This document shows, piece by piece, positions 6,686-14,638 of a stretch of 15,138 nt of DNA; positions within the stretch are counted from its first letter, which is position 1; the number at the start of each line of letters is the position of its first letter. Source of the stretch: Bacillota bacterium (GTDB taxonomy: Bacteria; Bacillota; UBA4882; UBA8346). The stretch is taken from positions 1-15,138 of the forward strand of contig JAEZKW010000362.1 in the NCBI GenBank assembly GCA_023415375.1, in the 5' to 3' direction. The position numbers were made by a program, and so were the translations under genes. The notes under the pieces are model-generated. The model was not told the DNA's origin and did no database searches. It was given only the letters and a program-made list of their open reading frames with translations.

Positions 6686-7966
6686 CTATGATAAATTCTC
6701 AATAATGGGCAATGTATCTGGAGCATGAGTTAGTACAGCAACCTTCGCTTGCTTTCCCATTACATTAAGAGCGGCTTGTAAGGCTTCCACCACATTTTTG
6801 AACGGAGTAAAACCGATTTTCCTGGCCTCATCATCGGATATCCCCCCCGCGACAAGATAAACTTGGGCCCGCTCGCGGACCTGAGCCCAAGCGATCCCTA
6901 AAGCGGCGGCAACTGGATCATCGATCTTTCCTTCTTGATGCATTTGCTTAATTTGTCGCGAAGGCAAACCGGCATAGTCGACAATTTCCCGATGGGTTTT
7001 GGCCACACCCTCCGGACAGGGAGTGACAACAATAATCACTCCATTTTGCTTGACCACTCGTTCTCCGGCATAAAGAGTTTTATGGGCCTGCCAGAACTCG
7101 ATATCGCAGGGATGAGAACCAGCCAGTACAATATCGGCTTCCTGTGGAACTTTTACCGTATAGACAGCCTGACTGACCTTGACTCCGGCGTTAAAGGCCG
7201 CCTCCACATCACCGAAAAACCCCTTAACGACACGACCGTGTCTATCCAATACCGTATTAAAGATGGTATGTAGGCCAACCTGCCGGGCGATTTGATTTAA
7301 TTCGCGCCTCACGGGGTTGTCCTCAATACCCAGTAATGATCTGGGTTCTTTAGTGCTTAAAAGATGTGTAAAACCCGTAGTTGCTTCACCACAAACCCCG
7401 GGTTGCACAATTTTAGCGCCACCGGCGAATCCGGGAATATGATGCGGTACAATACTGCCGACTCCAATTTTGAAATCAGCTTCATATACTAATTTGTTGA
7501 TAGTAATTGGCGTCCCATTCCTGGTTTTTCCCAAGTCAATTAAACCAGCCGGATCTTTATAGTCGTGATTGATAATCTTGACTCTTTTAACAACTTCCGG
7601 GCCGAACTTGATCATAATTTCTTCTGCTGTCATCGACCGGTGCGTGCCCAGAGCAATAATTACGGTTACCTGTTGATCGCAAATCCCCGCTTTATTCATT
7701 TCATTTAATAAAATTGGGATGATCTTATCCGTTGGCGTAGGACGTGTATTATCGTCGGCAACGATTACGATTTTCTTTTTATCCTTTACCAGCTCACCTA
7801 GGGATGGAGACCCGATAGGAGTTGCCAGAGCTTGTTTAACCTCTGATTCAATATCGACCACAGGCGCAATATCCGACGGAGAATAAACTCCTAAAAGGTT
7901 CCGCTCCGGAATAGTAAATTCGATCATGGTTTCTCCATATGGAAGTTGGATACTACACTGCTCCAT
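6686..7966 (-). CDS. larA: LarA-family nickel-pincer 2-hydroxyacid racemase/epimerase
   Basis: A 426-residue cytosolic protein nearly the length of Lactiplantibacillus plantarum lactate racemase (424). The residues of its active site are all present, offset by zero or one: R75 in DDNTRPTP, H109 in GTHR, H175 in PHHIPGF, K185 in GGAKIVQPG (the lysine that carries the nickel-pincer nucleotide) and H201. The family (DUF2088) inverts the C2 carbon of 2-hydroxyacids by hydride transfer; members include malate racemases and a gluconate 2-epimerase. It needs LarB, LarC and LarE for its cofactor; none is in this window. Placed between a cyclase-family hydrolase and a TRAP transporter and downstream of a four-carbon acid kinase and pdxA2, it is more likely a sugar-acid C2-epimerase than a lactate racemase. 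The ATG has AGGAAGGGG upstream; the start matches the family N terminus. Confidence 0.9.
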   Translation of the reverse strand: MEQCSIQLPYGETMIEFTIPERNLLGVYSPSDIAPVVDIESEVKQALATPIGSPSLGELVKDKKKIVIVADDNTRPTPTDKIIPILLNEMNKAGICDQQVTVIIALGTHRSMTAEEIMIKFGPEVVKRVKIINHDYKDPAGLIDLGKTRNGTPITINKLVYEADFKIGVGSIVPHHIPGFAGGAKIVQPGVCGEATTGFTHLLSTKEPRSLLGIEDNPVRRELNQIARQVGLHTIFNTVLDRHGRVVKGFFGDVEAAFNAGVKVSQAVYTVKVPQEADIVLAGSHPCDIEFWQAHKTLYAGERVVKQNGVIIVVTPCPEGVAKTHREIVDYAGLPSRQIKQMHQEGKIDDPVAAALGIAWAQVRERAQVYLVAGGISDDEARKIGFTPFKNVVEALQAALNVMGKQAKVAVLTHAPDTLPIIENLS

Positions 7967-8049
7967 CTTACATTCCCCTTCCTCTTTTATTCTTTAGCAT
8001 GCTCCCTCTACCTCCGAAAAGAACTTGAGATGAATGAGCTTAGCGTGCG

Positions 8050-8715
8050 CTACTTCACCTCGTATACGACCGCCCTTGTCCAGGCTCCGCCACAATCACT
8101 TAGCAGAATCGGAAAACAGCTGAAAAGATGATGCTGGCCGTCTATTAGTAAATCAGGCACATTAAGTTCTTCGACAATGAATTTCCCCGCACCAAGGATG
8201 GCTTCGTGGCAAGGACGACCTTTGGCTGGAGATCCCCAGCCACCGAGACTTAAAGTATCGCAACCAACCCCTTTGATATGACGAGAGAGCAAAAATTCGG
8301 CACCGGAACCGTCCAAATAAGGCCATTGAAAAAGATATTCTTCTTTCATAGCCCGTTTTGCATTCCAACCGGTAACCAAAATCACAATGTCATCAGCTTC
8401 GATAAAGGAACTAAAAGCCTCAAGCTTCTCAGCGGTAATGGGAGTATCTTTACTAATGTTACGGAGATCAAGAAAAATAGCAGGACCTGATAAATTTTCT
8501 AATGGAAGCTGATCAATTTTCGCGCCTTGATTGAAAAAATGAAACGGAGCATCAATGTGGGTCCCGGTATGGGTATTCATCGTCACAGTCTCGGCATTAA
8601 ATCCATGTATGGTGCTGTTATACTCCCGTAAGATATTGGTTGGTTTAAATTCGGGCCAACCGGGGCACTCCTGCGAGATTGGCTGGCTTAAATCATAAAT
8701 TTTAGTAAATACCAT
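8050..8715 (-). CDS. cyclase-family metal-dependent hydrolase (kynurenine formamidase-like fold)
   Basis: A 221-residue protein with the cyclase (PF04199) signature HTGTHIDAPFHF at 49-60, supplying the usual metal ligands H49, H53 and D55 and the conserved H59. TGW at 115-117, CDTLSLGG (152-159) and H170-E171 in CHEAIL complete the expected active site, and the C-terminal CGGAWTRAV matches the family end. Known members hydrolyse N-formylkynurenine, isatin and other amides or cyclic compounds. Nothing in the window concerns tryptophan breakdown, so a role on the operon's own substrate, such as opening a threono- or erythrono-lactone, is an inference. GGAGGG lies 9 nt before the ATG. Gaps to pdxA2 and larA are 54 and 83 nt on the same strand. 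A near-perfect palindrome (TAGCG/CGCTA, 8041-8052) overlaps the stop codon. Confidence 0.9.
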   Translation of the reverse strand: MVFTKIYDLSQPISQECPGWPEFKPTNILREYNSTIHGFNAETVTMNTHTGTHIDAPFHFFNQGAKIDQLPLENLSGPAIFLDLRNISKDTPITAEKLEAFSSFIEADDIVILVTGWNAKRAMKEEYLFQWPYLDGSGAEFLLSRHIKGVGCDTLSLGGWGSPAKGRPCHEAILGAGKFIVEELNVPDLLIDGQHHLFSCFPILLSDCGGAWTRAVVYEVK

Positions 8716-8769
8716 TTATTCGATCCCTCCATTATTTATTGATAATCCGGATTTCAAGTAACTCTGGCT

Positions 8770-9828
8770 TTACTTAAGCTTTCTTGGGTTCTTGAGTCTT
8801 CGCTGCTCAGCAAATCTCGCTGCATAGAAAATGGCATGCATCAGACTCTCGGATATGGCGGTTCCTTTACCCGCTTCTTCAAATGCAGTCCCGTGATCTA
8901 CGGAAGTGCGGATGATCGGAAGTCCAAGAGTGATATTCACACCACTCACGGAGCTCCACTTTTTTTCCTTTTCATTATAGACAAATCCCACTAACTTCAA
9001 AGGAATATGCCCCTGGTCATGATACATGGCGACCACGATATCGTATTGGCCACCCTTAGCCTTGGAAAAAAGCGTATCGGGAGATACCGGCCCCTCTGCG
9101 TTGATTCCCATCGTTTTTGCCTCTTCGATGGCCGGTATAATTTCTTTTTCTTCCTCCCAGCCAAAGAGCCCGCCATCACTTGCGTGGGGATTGAGTCCCG
9201 CCACCCCGATCCTGGGCTTAGCGATTCCGAAGTCTTTCATGGTATCAAAAGCCAATTGGATTACTTTCAGCACTCTTTCCCGCTTCACATAATCGCAGGC
9301 CTGACGCAATGATACATGGGTCGAAACATGGACGACCCGTAAGTTTCCATCAACCAGCATCATTGAATAATCCTTGGTCTTGGTAAAATCAGCGTATATT
9401 TCAGTATGTCCGCTATAATGAAAACCGGCTTTATTGATAGCCTCTTTATGGATTGGCCCTGTAACGGTGGCATCAATTTCATCTGCCATGGCCAGCTCAA
9501 TAAGTTTTTTGACAGCTTCAAATGCAGCTTTACCAGCCATTGCCGAAACTTTCCCGCGCACCAACTCGTTTAATATTACATTCTTTAAGTCGATAACATC
9601 CATGATTCCATATTCAAATCTTGCTTCGGAAACATTATCTATAGGGTGCACTTTAAGGTCCACTTTGGCAATCTTCACTGCCTGCTCTATCGTTGCTGCG
9701 TCCCCAGTCACAAGAGGCAAACAAACCTCATACACCTCTTTTTGTGCCAAAGCCTTCGCTACGATTTCAGGCCCGATGCCCGCCGGGTCTCCCATGGATA
9801 TTCCAATAATCGGCAATTGATCGTTCAT
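8770..9828 (-). CDS. pdxA2: PdxA2-type 4-phospho-D-threonate / 4-phospho-D-erythronate dehydrogenase
   Basis: A 352-residue cytosolic dehydrogenase of the PdxA family. It opens with GDPAGIGPE (13-21) and has the three metal-binding histidines of the family: H141 in SGHTEIYAD, H171 in THVSLRQA and H270 in MYHDQGHIP. NPHASDGG (213-220) and DHGTAFEEAG are further signatures. In vitamin B6 synthesis PdxA oxidises 4-phosphohydroxythreonine; the PdxA2 branch oxidatively decarboxylates 4-phospho-D-threonate or -erythronate to dihydroxyacetone phosphate and NADH. Placement directly after a DUF1537 kinase (2 nt after its stop), with no pdxJ or other B6 gene, favours PdxA2. The ribosome binding site AGGAAGG lies inside the kinase's last codons. 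Which epimer it prefers cannot be told. Confidence 0.92.
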   Translation of the reverse strand: MNDQLPIIGISMGDPAGIGPEIVAKALAQKEVYEVCLPLVTGDAATIEQAVKIAKVDLKVHPIDNVSEARFEYGIMDVIDLKNVILNELVRGKVSAMAGKAAFEAVKKLIELAMADEIDATVTGPIHKEAINKAGFHYSGHTEIYADFTKTKDYSMMLVDGNLRVVHVSTHVSLRQACDYVKRERVLKVIQLAFDTMKDFGIAKPRIGVAGLNPHASDGGLFGWEEEKEIIPAIEEAKTMGINAEGPVSPDTLFSKAKGGQYDIVVAMYHDQGHIPLKLVGFVYNEKEKKWSSVSGVNITLGLPIIRTSVDHGTAFEEAGKGTAISESLMHAIFYAARFAEQRRLKNPRKLK

Positions 9829-9830
9829 TC

Positions 9831-11171
9831 TTACATTTCCTTCCTAGCTTCCGTTTGACTTGAAAAATATTGGATGACCTTCATGATTATGTCTTCGCTT
9901 CCAAAGCCTCCTGCTTTGCTGACAATCGGAATGATTTGATTTTGTTTGAGCATCATCTCTCCTGCCGGGATAAATGCTTCTACTTCGTTCGTAATCCGAA
10001 TGGCTTTGGCCTGCATTTTCTGACAGACCCGGTTTAGAGTATCTCCCCCAATCACCATTACACCGGCGATTTCTGTCCCGGTAACCACTTTTTTAAATAC
10101 CCGAGATAATTGATTTTGAATTCTTTGACTGTCTTTCTGGAGCCTCCGCCTACTTTTGCCATATTGGGCTGTTATTTCTTCTTTCCCTTCGCCTGCCCCA
10201 TCAATAATGACACTTTCCCCTCTTTTCAGGTAAGAGACTGCTTTCTGTATTACTGCATCGACTTCTTTTCTCGTCCAGAAAGACTTGATTAGCATATGAG
10301 GTGCCAGGCGAATGACGGGCAAATCATGCTTAGCCCCATTCTGGATTTGCTGCTTGGTAACTTTCGCTGGACTTCCTGAGATGATAAGTACCGCCCGGCT
10401 CGACCCATTTGCTTGATGACGGGAAGAGGTAGAAAGTATAGCGACGTTCTGGGCGGCCGGCAATGTCATTTTAGCAAACAACCCAGCTGAACCGCATGGC
10501 AAAAGGCGCAAACTGCTTTTTGCCAAAGCGGCTGAAATAATCCTTAAGTCATCTTCAGTTTCCGCATCGACAATTGCTATCTGACACCCTCTGAAATGTA
10601 ATTCACGGAACCAGCTTTCCAGGAAATCCGCCCCTTTGCGGATTTCCTCCAGTGAAACGACTACGGTAGGAACTGAAGTTTGTTGGGTAAGAACATTAGG
10701 GATATAAGAATCATGGATCGGCGCAAAAGGATCCTTTGCCAAATCGGATTCAGTCAACTTACTCCCACCCAGGTAATGATATCCTTTTTTAGTTGTCCGA
10801 CCATTAAAAGGAAGGGCTGGGACAAATACCATCATCTCGAACTCCGCTTGTTGGAGTATAACCTCCATTTCCCTGCCAAGATTTCCTCTCAATGTTGAAT
10901 CTACTTTTTTATATACCAGTCTAAACCCGGCTTGAGCAATTCCTCGCCAGGCAGCCTGTATTCTACTTGCTGCTTCATCACGGCTTACATTTCTACTTTC
11001 GGTATCGATAATAAAGGCGGCAGCGCTATTCTGCCGCAACCCTTCAAAATGCGCATGTCCAAGCACGCGCGTTAGAATTATCACATAGGCCGGGAACCCT
11101 TTTTTGAACAATTGCAGCCCTGCTTCCATAGCCCCCGTCAAATCATCACAAATTACCGCTAGCTGATTCAT
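9831..11171 (-). CDS. dtnK: four-carbon acid sugar kinase (DUF1537; D-threonate/D-erythronate 4-kinase type)
   Basis: A 446-residue two-domain kinase. The N-terminal substrate domain (about 1-240) has ICDDLTGA (7-14), KKVDSTLRGN (88-97), VPALPFNGR (117-125) and PCGSAGLFAKM near 225-235. The C-terminal nucleotide domain (about 258-435) has SGSPAKVTKQQI (265-276), GGDTLNRV (375-382) and SKAGGFGSED (418-427). DUF1537 kinases phosphorylate O4 of tetronates: D-threonate, D-erythronate or 2-oxotetronate. Adjacency to pdxA2 points to direct phosphorylation of an aldonate, the dtnK type, rather than the otnK type that works with a dehydrogenase, isomerase and aldolase; none of those is present. The start is supported only by a weak AAGG; no convincing promoter is found in the 110 bp behind it, so it may be cotranscribed with the upstream chemoreceptor gene. 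Confidence 0.9.
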   Translation of the reverse strand: MNQLAVICDDLTGAMEAGLQLFKKGFPAYVIILTRVLGHAHFEGLRQNSAAAFIIDTESRNVSRDEAASRIQAAWRGIAQAGFRLVYKKVDSTLRGNLGREMEVILQQAEFEMMVFVPALPFNGRTTKKGYHYLGGSKLTESDLAKDPFAPIHDSYIPNVLTQQTSVPTVVVSLEEIRKGADFLESWFRELHFRGCQIAIVDAETEDDLRIISAALAKSSLRLLPCGSAGLFAKMTLPAAQNVAILSTSSRHQANGSSRAVLIISGSPAKVTKQQIQNGAKHDLPVIRLAPHMLIKSFWTRKEVDAVIQKAVSYLKRGESVIIDGAGEGKEEITAQYGKSRRRLQKDSQRIQNQLSRVFKKVVTGTEIAGVMVIGGDTLNRVCQKMQAKAIRITNEVEAFIPAGEMMLKQNQIIPIVSKAGGFGSEDIIMKVIQYFSSQTEARKEM

Positions 11172-11281
11172 AGCTTCCGCCTTCGATTTTTATTTCAAGG
11201 TATTGTCAAAAGGAAGATATTTGGAAATTAACTACAAAAACCAGATAAAATGGAATCTTAAAACTTAAAACACTATTTTCC

Positions 11282-12970
11282 CTATATTGAATCGATTTCA
11301 AATTGAGCTACTGATTGTTTGAGTTTACTGGAAATATCGGCCAAGTTTTCGGCCAGGGCATTAACTTCTTCTACCGAAGCGCTTTGTTCTTCTGCTATTG
11401 CTGATACTTCTTCGGTACTAGCCACGCCTTCTTCACTAAGCGCAGCAATACCAGTTATTGTAAAAATCATATTTTCATTACAATCAGCCATTTGTTTGGC
11501 CGAAAGGGCAACAGAATCAATTCTGGTTACAATGCCACTCAGCTTATTGAAAATATTTTCAAAGGTAACTGTAGCGTCAGTTGTCAAGTTTTTACCCGAC
11601 TCAACGACTTTCATACCACTAGCTACTGAACGTACGGCTTGTTGGGATCTTTCTTTCATCTGATTCATTAAATTGCTGATAAGTTGAGCGGCGTGTTTGG
11701 ATTGATCGGCTAATTTCCCTGTTTCCGTTGCAACTACGGCAAACCCTCTTCCGTGTTCCCCGGCCCGGGCTGCTTCAATTGATGCATTTAAAGCCAACAA
11801 GGCGGTTTGTTCAGCAAGGCCTTCAATCATTGATGTGATTTCGGTGATTTCTACTGATACTCTATCCAATTCGTCAATAACTAAAGTAACGTCTTTAGTC
11901 ATATTGTAAATTTTAATCATTTCTTCTGCTACGTCATTGGTGACTTTTTGGCCAACTTTGGCGGATTGAGCTACGCTTTCAGATTCGATCGAAATATTTT
12001 TCACTTCATCCGAAACCTTGCGAACCAGCTCACCCAAAGCATTGATATTTGTTACCGCATCGGTTGTCTTCCCCGCCTGTTCCGTTGAAGCTTGAGCCAG
12101 CTCCTCCATAGCTATGGCCACTTCTGTGGCAGATTTTCCAGTATCATTGGAAGCAGTTTTCAATTCCTGACTGGCGATAAAAAGCGTATTGGAATGTTCA
12201 TCAATTCTGCCCACTAACTCGCGAAGGCTTATGATAGCTTTATTTAAACTTTCAACCACTGCTGCGACTTCAATAGAACCTTCGGCGGTTATGGTTTTGG
12301 TTAAATCACCCGCAGCCAGTGATTTGGCAGTAATTCCTACTGATTTTAAAGGTCTGGCAATTGGCAATGCAATCACAAAACCTAAAAGAACTGCCAAAAC
12401 GATACCGACAATTAAAAGAATTAAGGTGATCAGCTTGGTTGTACCTGAATAACGGTCTCCTTGATTCATTGAAACTAACGAGTTAGAACGGACTTGACCG
12501 ATGATGTTTTCCGAAAAATACTTTACATTTCGTAACGACATATCTAAGTCCGCGTAATTTTCCTCACTAGCTGGTTTTTCCAATATCTGCTCAATTGTTG
12601 TAACTTCTTTCTCAAGCTCATCGATATTTTCGAGATTTATTCTTTGGAAATCATTCAAATGGCCCTTCCAGACTGCCTTTGCCTTATAAAATGCGCCTCC
12701 CGCCGTATCACTATGCGTAACTATATCTCGTAAATAATTAATCTGCAGTTGTTCAAAACTCTTTTGAAATTCATTAATTTTAAATATTAATTGGATACCG
12801 TTGTCGAAAGTGCTATGGGAATATTTGTTCAATATATCGATAGTAGCGATCCCCATCAGGCCTTCAATTCCTAAAAACACAAACATGACTCCGGCTAGAA
12901 TCATTATTTGGTAAAAAACCTTTAATCTTTTAAATGGAGCTGATACCAGTCGGATTATTCTCTCAAGCAT
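11282..12970 (-). CDS. methyl-accepting chemotaxis protein
   Basis: A 562-residue transmembrane chemoreceptor. The first membrane helix is at about 20-40. A sensor domain of about 135 residues, mostly helical and probably a four-helix bundle, lies outside the membrane. The second helix is about 177-200, and a HAMP domain starting at ARPLKS follows to about 250. The long cytoplasmic coiled coil has the invariant signalling hairpin at about 383-422 (ALNASIEAARAGEHGRGFAV). Glutamate/glutamine-rich helices on both sides are likely methylation sites. There is no C-terminal pentapeptide tether for CheR. The ATG is preceded by AAGGGGA. It lies 110 nt upstream of dtnK on the same strand with no terminator between, so its ligand may be the acid handled by the operon; this is inferred from position, as the sensor domain is too variable to read. 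Confidence 0.93.
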   Translation of the reverse strand: MLERIIRLVSAPFKRLKVFYQIMILAGVMFVFLGIEGLMGIATIDILNKYSHSTFDNGIQLIFKINEFQKSFEQLQINYLRDIVTHSDTAGGAFYKAKAVWKGHLNDFQRINLENIDELEKEVTTIEQILEKPASEENYADLDMSLRNVKYFSENIIGQVRSNSLVSMNQGDRYSGTTKLITLILLIVGIVLAVLLGFVIALPIARPLKSVGITAKSLAAGDLTKTITAEGSIEVAAVVESLNKAIISLRELVGRIDEHSNTLFIASQELKTASNDTGKSATEVAIAMEELAQASTEQAGKTTDAVTNINALGELVRKVSDEVKNISIESESVAQSAKVGQKVTNDVAEEMIKIYNMTKDVTLVIDELDRVSVEITEITSMIEGLAEQTALLALNASIEAARAGEHGRGFAVVATETGKLADQSKHAAQLISNLMNQMKERSQQAVRSVASGMKVVESGKNLTTDATVTFENIFNKLSGIVTRIDSVALSAKQMADCNENMIFTITGIAALSEEGVASTEEVSAIAEEQSASVEEVNALAENLADISSKLKQSVAQFEIDSI

Positions 12971-13440
12971 ATTCCATGTCCCCTTTTAGTCAAATTATTT
13001 GAAAACCGTTAGTCATCTTCTGGTATTAACTATACAGACTATTGCATATTAATTTACAAAATATTGATATAAAAATATATGCATTAGACAAAATTTATAC
13101 CATATTTTAAATTGTTATCTATTATTTCGGCAAAATTAAAAATATATAAAGGGTAAAAAATAAATACTAGGCCATTTTATCTATAAATTATTTTACTCGT
13201 TCAGCTTTAGTTGTTTCGTTGGTCATAATGGGAGATTCCAATAACAGTCATTAGGTGCACTGATGACTTCAAGGAGGCTCTTAGTGGAATTATCTTTATT
13301 GCCACATTGCAAGCAATAAATGAACTGATGAATTTTTTAGCAGATTGTTAGGCAATAATATGTGAAAATGACACTTGCTTTTTCATTTACTGCATAATTC
13401 GTACGACTTCTTGATCAACTGCCCAAACAGTTAGATATTT
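12971..13440. other. AT-rich gene-free region between the divergent MCP and rluA genes
   Basis: About 470 bp with no convincing gene on either strand. It should hold the promoter of the chemoreceptor operon. The best single element on the minus strand is GCCGAAAT (13124-13131), one base from the -10 of flagellar sigma-28/SigD promoters, but its upstream TAAA-like element is poor (TTTA), so it is only a candidate. Short open stretches around 13230-13350 on the plus strand, including AAGGAGG followed by a GTG and 11 codons, look like chance or a decayed remnant. Confidence 0.4.
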
Positions 13441-13469
13441 TTGACATTTCTCATCAAAATGGTTACAAT
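13441..13469 (+). promoter_or_regulatory. sigma-A-type promoter of the RluA-family gene
   Basis: A perfect TTGACA (13441-13446), 17 bp, then TACAAT (13464-13469), one base from consensus. The predicted start is 13476-13477, on or beside the ATG at 13477, which suggests an mRNA with little or no leader. Confidence 0.75.
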
Positions 13470-13476
13470 AATGATT

Positions 13477-14376
13477 ATGATAAAAAAGCCAAAAAGCAAA
13501 TCTAGTTTAATCTATGAAACGACCTATAACCAAGAGATAACACTTACTATCTCAAATTATCTAAAACAATCCACGACTTTATCCGGTCGTAATTTACGTC
13601 AATATTTTTTTAAAGGTTTGGTTCACCTCAATCATAAAAAAGCCCATTCCCAGGCAAAACTCAAAAATGGTGACCTGATTCAGGTTTTTAAACCGAGTGG
13701 GGAGCGGCAAACGCTTACTCCGGAAAAAATGCTTCTAGATATTGTTTATGAAAATACGGATTTATTAGTCATTAATAAACCGGCTAGACTAGCCGTTCAC
13801 CCCTCCGGGAAAATCACCTCAGGTACTCTTGCCAACGGTATCGCGGCCTACTTTGAAAAAACCGGGCTAAAAATAAAGGTGCGGCCGGTAAATCGTTTGG
13901 ATTACGGTACATCCGGCCTTGTTATCTTTGCTAAAAATGCTGCAACACAAACCGCATTAACGGAAGCTATCCAAAAACATGCTATCAAAAGAATCTATTA
14001 TGCGGTGGTTCAAAGGATACCCGATTCGAAAACCGGAACCGTCAAGCTCCCGATTATCGAGGCAAATGGAAAACGCAAAGTTGGAAGTCAGGGTCAACCA
14101 GCAGTAACCCATTATCAAGTCATCAATCAATATAAATCCGGAGCCCTATTAGAGCTAGACATAGAAACCGGCAGGACTCATCAGATTAGGGTCCATCTTA
14201 GCCATATCGGTCATCCCATCCTGGGGGATAATCAATATGGAAATCCTAGCTCACTCATTAATCGTCCAGCATTACATGCCGGAAAACTTAACTTCGATGC
14301 TTCCAACTTTCAAATCCCCGAATTAACGGCGCCATTTCCGGAAGATTACAACAGACTTTTAGTGAGCCTCCAATAA
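13477..14376 (+). CDS. RluA-family RNA pseudouridine synthase
   Basis: A 299-residue cytosolic enzyme that isomerises uridine to pseudouridine in rRNA (or tRNA). A short basic N terminus is followed by an S4-like RNA-binding segment (about 23-73, with LSGRNLRQYFFKG and LKNGDLIQVF). The catalytic domain contains LVINKPARLAVHPS, then VNRLDYGTSG in which D142 is the catalytic aspartate, and near the end ETGRTHQIRVHL and HPILGDNQYG. Which of RluA, RluC or RluD sites it modifies is not decidable; the S4 domain favours the RluC/RluD group. The reading frame is open back to a TTG at 13441, but that codon forms the -35 box of a strong promoter, so I chose the ATG at 13477; 13471 is the alternative. 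No ribosome binding site precedes either, unlike every other complete gene here. It is the only plus-strand protein gene. Confidence 0.9.
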   Translation: MIKKPKSKSSLIYETTYNQEITLTISNYLKQSTTLSGRNLRQYFFKGLVHLNHKKAHSQAKLKNGDLIQVFKPSGERQTLTPEKMLLDIVYENTDLLVINKPARLAVHPSGKITSGTLANGIAAYFEKTGLKIKVRPVNRLDYGTSGLVIFAKNAATQTALTEAIQKHAIKRIYYAVVQRIPDSKTGTVKLPIIEANGKRKVGSQGQPAVTHYQVINQYKSGALLELDIETGRTHQIRVHLSHIGHPILGDNQYGNPSSLINRPALHAGKLNFDASNFQIPELTAPFPEDYNRLLVSLQ

Positions 14377-14477
14377 TCTAATTAAAATAAAACCTAATGT
14401 CCAAACAGGCACTTTTTCTTGCCTAGACCGCCAATTCACATTCTGATCCATTCTAAACACTTTTTATGGAAAATAAA

Positions 14478-14509
14478 AAAACACCTACAATTTTAATTGG
14501 AGGCGTTTT
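14478..14509. terminator. bidirectional rho-independent terminator
   Basis: AAAACACCT-A-CAATT (14478-14492) pairs with AATTG-G-AGGCGTTTT (14495-14509) with two mismatches and a 2-nt turn (or a 4-nt loop). On the minus strand it is followed by TTTTTTT-ATTTT and ends the ThuA-like gene, whose stop is 130 nt upstream. On the plus strand it ends rluA with a weaker TTTT. This accounts for the gap between the two convergent genes; the remaining 14377-14638 sequence shows nothing else clear. Confidence 0.8.
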
Positions 14510-14638
14510 CACTGAACTTCATTTTTTGCTGGGATACGATTTTCAGTTGTTTAACTGTTAGCGGGAATAATCACAATAAATGCCTATTTGGAAGACCAAC
14601 CATTACCAACCGCACACCAATCATACTTTAGTGGAGCC

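Noticed and set aside
6686..7966. Simple lactate racemase
   Set aside because: No lactate dehydrogenase, lactate permease or larBCE gene accompanies it; the neighbours all suit a sugar acid. Not excluded biochemically.
8770..9828. PdxA as a vitamin B6 biosynthesis enzyme
   Set aside because: No other B6 gene is nearby, and it is 2 nt from a DUF1537 kinase, the classic PdxA2 setting.
11172..11281. Promoter for dtnK based on a TTGACA on the minus strand
   Set aside because: TTGACA is present about 30 nt before the gene, but no -10-like hexamer lies 16-18 bp downstream of it.
13230..13350. Small gene or transposase remnant on the plus strand
   Set aside because: Roughly 38 open codons without a start, and an 11-codon frame after AAGGAGG; no family resemblance that I could defend.
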